From QYQL01 sp041674265 (GTDB lineage Bacteria; Verrucomicrobiota; Verrucomicrobiia; Chthoniobacterales; Terrimicrobiaceae): a stretch of 51,933 nt of DNA. The notes under the pieces are model-generated. The model saw only the letters and a program-made list of their open reading frames with translations, had not been told where the DNA came from and made no database searches. Position 1 is the stretch's first letter; every line of letters starts with the position of its first letter. Positions 50,428-51,933 of this stretch are shown in pieces. The stretch is taken from the NCBI GenBank assembly GCA_041674265.1, contig JBAYWC010000005.1, positions 1 to 51,933 of the forward strand, read 5' to 3'. Made by a program: the position numbers and the translations under genes.

Positions 50428-51239
50428 TCACAGCCCACATGCCGCCAACCCGGCATCGCGCTGCTTTCCGAATGCTTCCATCGCAGCCTTCGTCAATGCC
50501 GGCATAATCTTCAGGCCATCTTCATTGCGCCAACCGTTATTTTGTACCATGAATACAAAAACGAGACCCCTGTCCAGATGTATGGAAAATTCGGTTTTGT
50601 ATGCTCCCGCGTGTCCGAAAACCACGCCATCCGTTCCGAAACCAAATCCGTATCCCTGTTTTCCCGGTCCCGGCGCGCGATTGATCGTCAACTGGCGGCA
50701 GGCTTCTTCCGAAAGGCAACGCTTCCCCTCAAAGATGCCCTGGTTGAGAACCATTTGGGCGAATCTGGAAAAATCCGCGGCCGTGGAAAACAGGCCGCCG
50801 GCCGGCATCGGCTTCCGCTTCCGATCGTTCAGCGGATAGGTCAGTTGGTCGATCTGCTGTTCGACGATGCCGGATTTATCGGGAGTAGGATGATAGGCCT
50901 TAGCGAGGCGGGCAACCTGTTCCTCGTTCGGCCAGAAGGTGGTGTCTTTCATTCCGAGCGGCTGGAAGATCCGCTCATCAAGGAACTGTTCGCAGGGGAC
51001 GCCGCTGACAACCTCGACGATCCGTCCAACAGTATTGAAGCCCGCATTCGAGTATTGGCAGTTCGTGTCTTCTGCTTGTCCGCCACCAGGACAACGGCGC
51101 CCGCGATCACATGGTTGTCCACATGCGGCTTCAAGATCGGCGCAAAAACGGGCAATTGAACCGTTTGACTCCTGGCAACCGACGAGACGACAGCAAAGAG
51201 ACCGAATATCAAGCCCTGTCGAATGGATTTGCGGATCAT
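50428..51239 (-). pseudogene. Class C beta-lactamase-like serine hydrolase, nucleophile region deleted
   Basis: The ATG at 51239 starts MIRKSIRQGLIFGLFAVVSS (signal peptide), then HVDNHVIAGAVVLVADK, the usual start of the mature domain. Near 51080 the similarity shifts to another frame, which reads QYSNAGFNTVGRIVEVVSG (the YxN motif), then FQPLGMKDTTFWP, PAGGLFSTAADFSRFAQMVL and FGHAGAYKTEF (the late HxG). The segment carrying the SxxK nucleophile, about 100 residues, is missing, and the halves are out of frame. It cannot encode an active enzyme. It converges on the shell-protein operon. Confidence 0.75.
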
Positions 51240-51365
51240 AAGGTATCTCTTGAGGATGAAGGATCGGGCCAATGAACGGGCGTTTCTCCCCGCTCTCCGG
51301 CTTTTTTGCCTTTGCTCCTCCCGGAATTGTCACGACCTGTGACTTTCCCGCCGGAGCGGCGGATA

Positions 51366-51896
51366 TCAGTAAATTTTGAGGGATATGTCCGTAATTTTCG
51401 AATGCCCGGCGCGACCTTCTGTCGGCATTTGGTGTTCAAGAGTGATGGCCAGGGCGCCGATGTCTGATGGGCTGAACTCGACCGGGCGATCGGAAAAGAA
51501 CGTGGTGCTGCCGCCCTTCCATCTCGCCTCGAGGGTCCAAGCATGGGACGCAAAACTGTAAATACCGCGGTAGGTTACCAAGGTGCCGGCCCCGGTGGGC
51601 GTCCAGTCGAACATCGCGTCTTTATCGCCAGGTCCTGCAAAAGCTTTTGTCGCGCCTCCGGTCGCTTGCAGAACCAGCAAACGCGAACTCGTGCCAAAGT
51701 ATGGGGAGGGAGGCCGGGTGTCGCGGCCGTAAAATCCGAAAACCATGCGGCTTTTCTCGCGATCCCCCCACGAGCGCAAGGTGATCGAAAGCTCCAGCGT
51801 TTGCTTGTCCTTGATCCTACAAAGGAAAATGAAAAGATCGCCCGGATGGCGTAACTGACGTAAAGTCAGCCGAATGGATAAGCTTTCGGAGGTCAT
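51366..51896 (-). CDS. Unassigned protein
   Basis: A 176-residue frame without a signal peptide or a domain I recognise. It is rich in beta-type sequence (SRMVFGFYGRDTRPPSPYFG, LVTYRGIYSFASHAWTLEAR) and ends HSKITDISLKIY, much like the C-terminal half of a secreted jelly-roll or LamG-like carbohydrate protein. Its N-terminal 30 residues overlap interspersed repeat copy 2, so the front of the gene may be chimeric. Confidence 0.5.
   Translation of the reverse strand: MTSESLSIRLTLRQLRHPGDLFIFLCRIKDKQTLELSITLRSWGDREKSRMVFGFYGRDTRPPSPYFGTSSRLLVLQATGGATKAFAGPGDKDAMFDWTPTGAGTLVTYRGIYSFASHAWTLEARWKGGSTTFFSDRPVEFSPSDIGALAITLEHQMPTEGRAGHSKITDISLKIY
51816..51849. repeat. Interspersed 34-bp repeat, copy 2
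   Basis: Same orientation and same core (GGAAAATGAAAAGATCGCCC then GGATGG) as the copy at 1374-1407. Here it lies inside an open reading frame and contributes RHPGDLFIF to the predicted protein. Confidence 0.6.
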
Positions 51897-51933
51897 ATCT
51901 GTTCACCCTGCGGGTGAGAGTCAAAAAGGGACT

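Noticed and set aside
1..51933. rRNA, tRNA, CRISPR arrays and prophage modules
   Set aside because: No tRNA-like cloverleaf, rRNA stretch, regularly spaced repeats or phage structural genes were recognised by eye; a covariance-model scan could still find a tRNA or small RNA.

Overview
The window looks like chromosomal DNA from a Gram-negative, GC-rich member of the Verrucomicrobiota or a close relative (inference). The evidence is an lpxA gene (lipid A), an outer-membrane barrel protein, menaquinone made by the futalosine route (mqnA, mqnE), a lexA gene with a near-palindromic TGTTC-N4-GGACA operator close to the motif described for Verrucomicrobia, prepilin-type (H-X9-DG) secreted proteins beside glycosidases, and a bacterial microcompartment shell gene in a sugar-acid cluster. 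No rRNA, tRNA or CRISPR array was recognised.

Layout. 1-2.3 kb: debris of mobile elements (ISL3-like and ISAzo13-like transposase fragments, the 3' end of a group II intron) around one outer-membrane protein gene. 2.3-4.8 kb: ribF, a decayed vapC, a decayed peroxiredoxin gene and a DUF697-type membrane protein. 4.9-8.8 kb: argC-argJ-argB and trmD. 8.7-11.7 kb: an inverted-repeat pair encloses an oppositely oriented ffh-rpsP-khpA-lipoprotein operon; one repeat copy carries a MITE with a target duplication. 11.7-17.9 kb: lexA, a secreted protein, the pyruvate dehydrogenase operon (pdhA-pdhB-pdhC), a Dabb protein and an isolated nuoA. 17.9-19.9 kb: a small pilin-like gene followed by an O-antigen-ligase-like gene. 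20.2-24.4 kb: dxs, xseB, mqnA-mqnE. 24.6-26.0 kb: an ECF sigma factor operon in the cnrY-cnrX-cnrH arrangement. 26-33.6 kb: LOG protein, class II aldolase, two divergent papain-fold peptidases, cupin, SDR, polyprenyl synthase, radC, lpxA. 34-35 kb: a decayed ISKra4-type transposase and a perfect 24-bp hairpin.

35-50.4 kb is a polysaccharide and sugar-acid utilisation region. The minus-strand half holds a prepilin-like protein, a frameshifted glycosidase fused to a mannonate-type SDR, a collapsed uxuA and a GH106-like rhamnosidase that has lost its middle. An AraC regulator separates it from the plus-strand half: an L-rhamnonate-dehydratase-like enolase, a Gfo/Idh/MocA oxidoreductase, a GH105-type unsaturated uronyl hydrolase, two DapA-family aldolases, a tandem-domain microcompartment shell protein and a TIM-barrel isomerase. 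Read together (inference), these suggest breakdown of rhamnogalacturonan- or ulvan-like polymers, with the rhamnose going through rhamnonate and 2-keto-3-deoxy-rhamnonate to pyruvate and lactaldehyde; the shell protein would sit at the aldehyde-producing step. The window ends with a serine hydrolase gene that has lost its nucleophile region and an unassigned ORF.

A theme of the window is gene loss by internal deletion: six or more genes keep recognisable ends but lack the middle.
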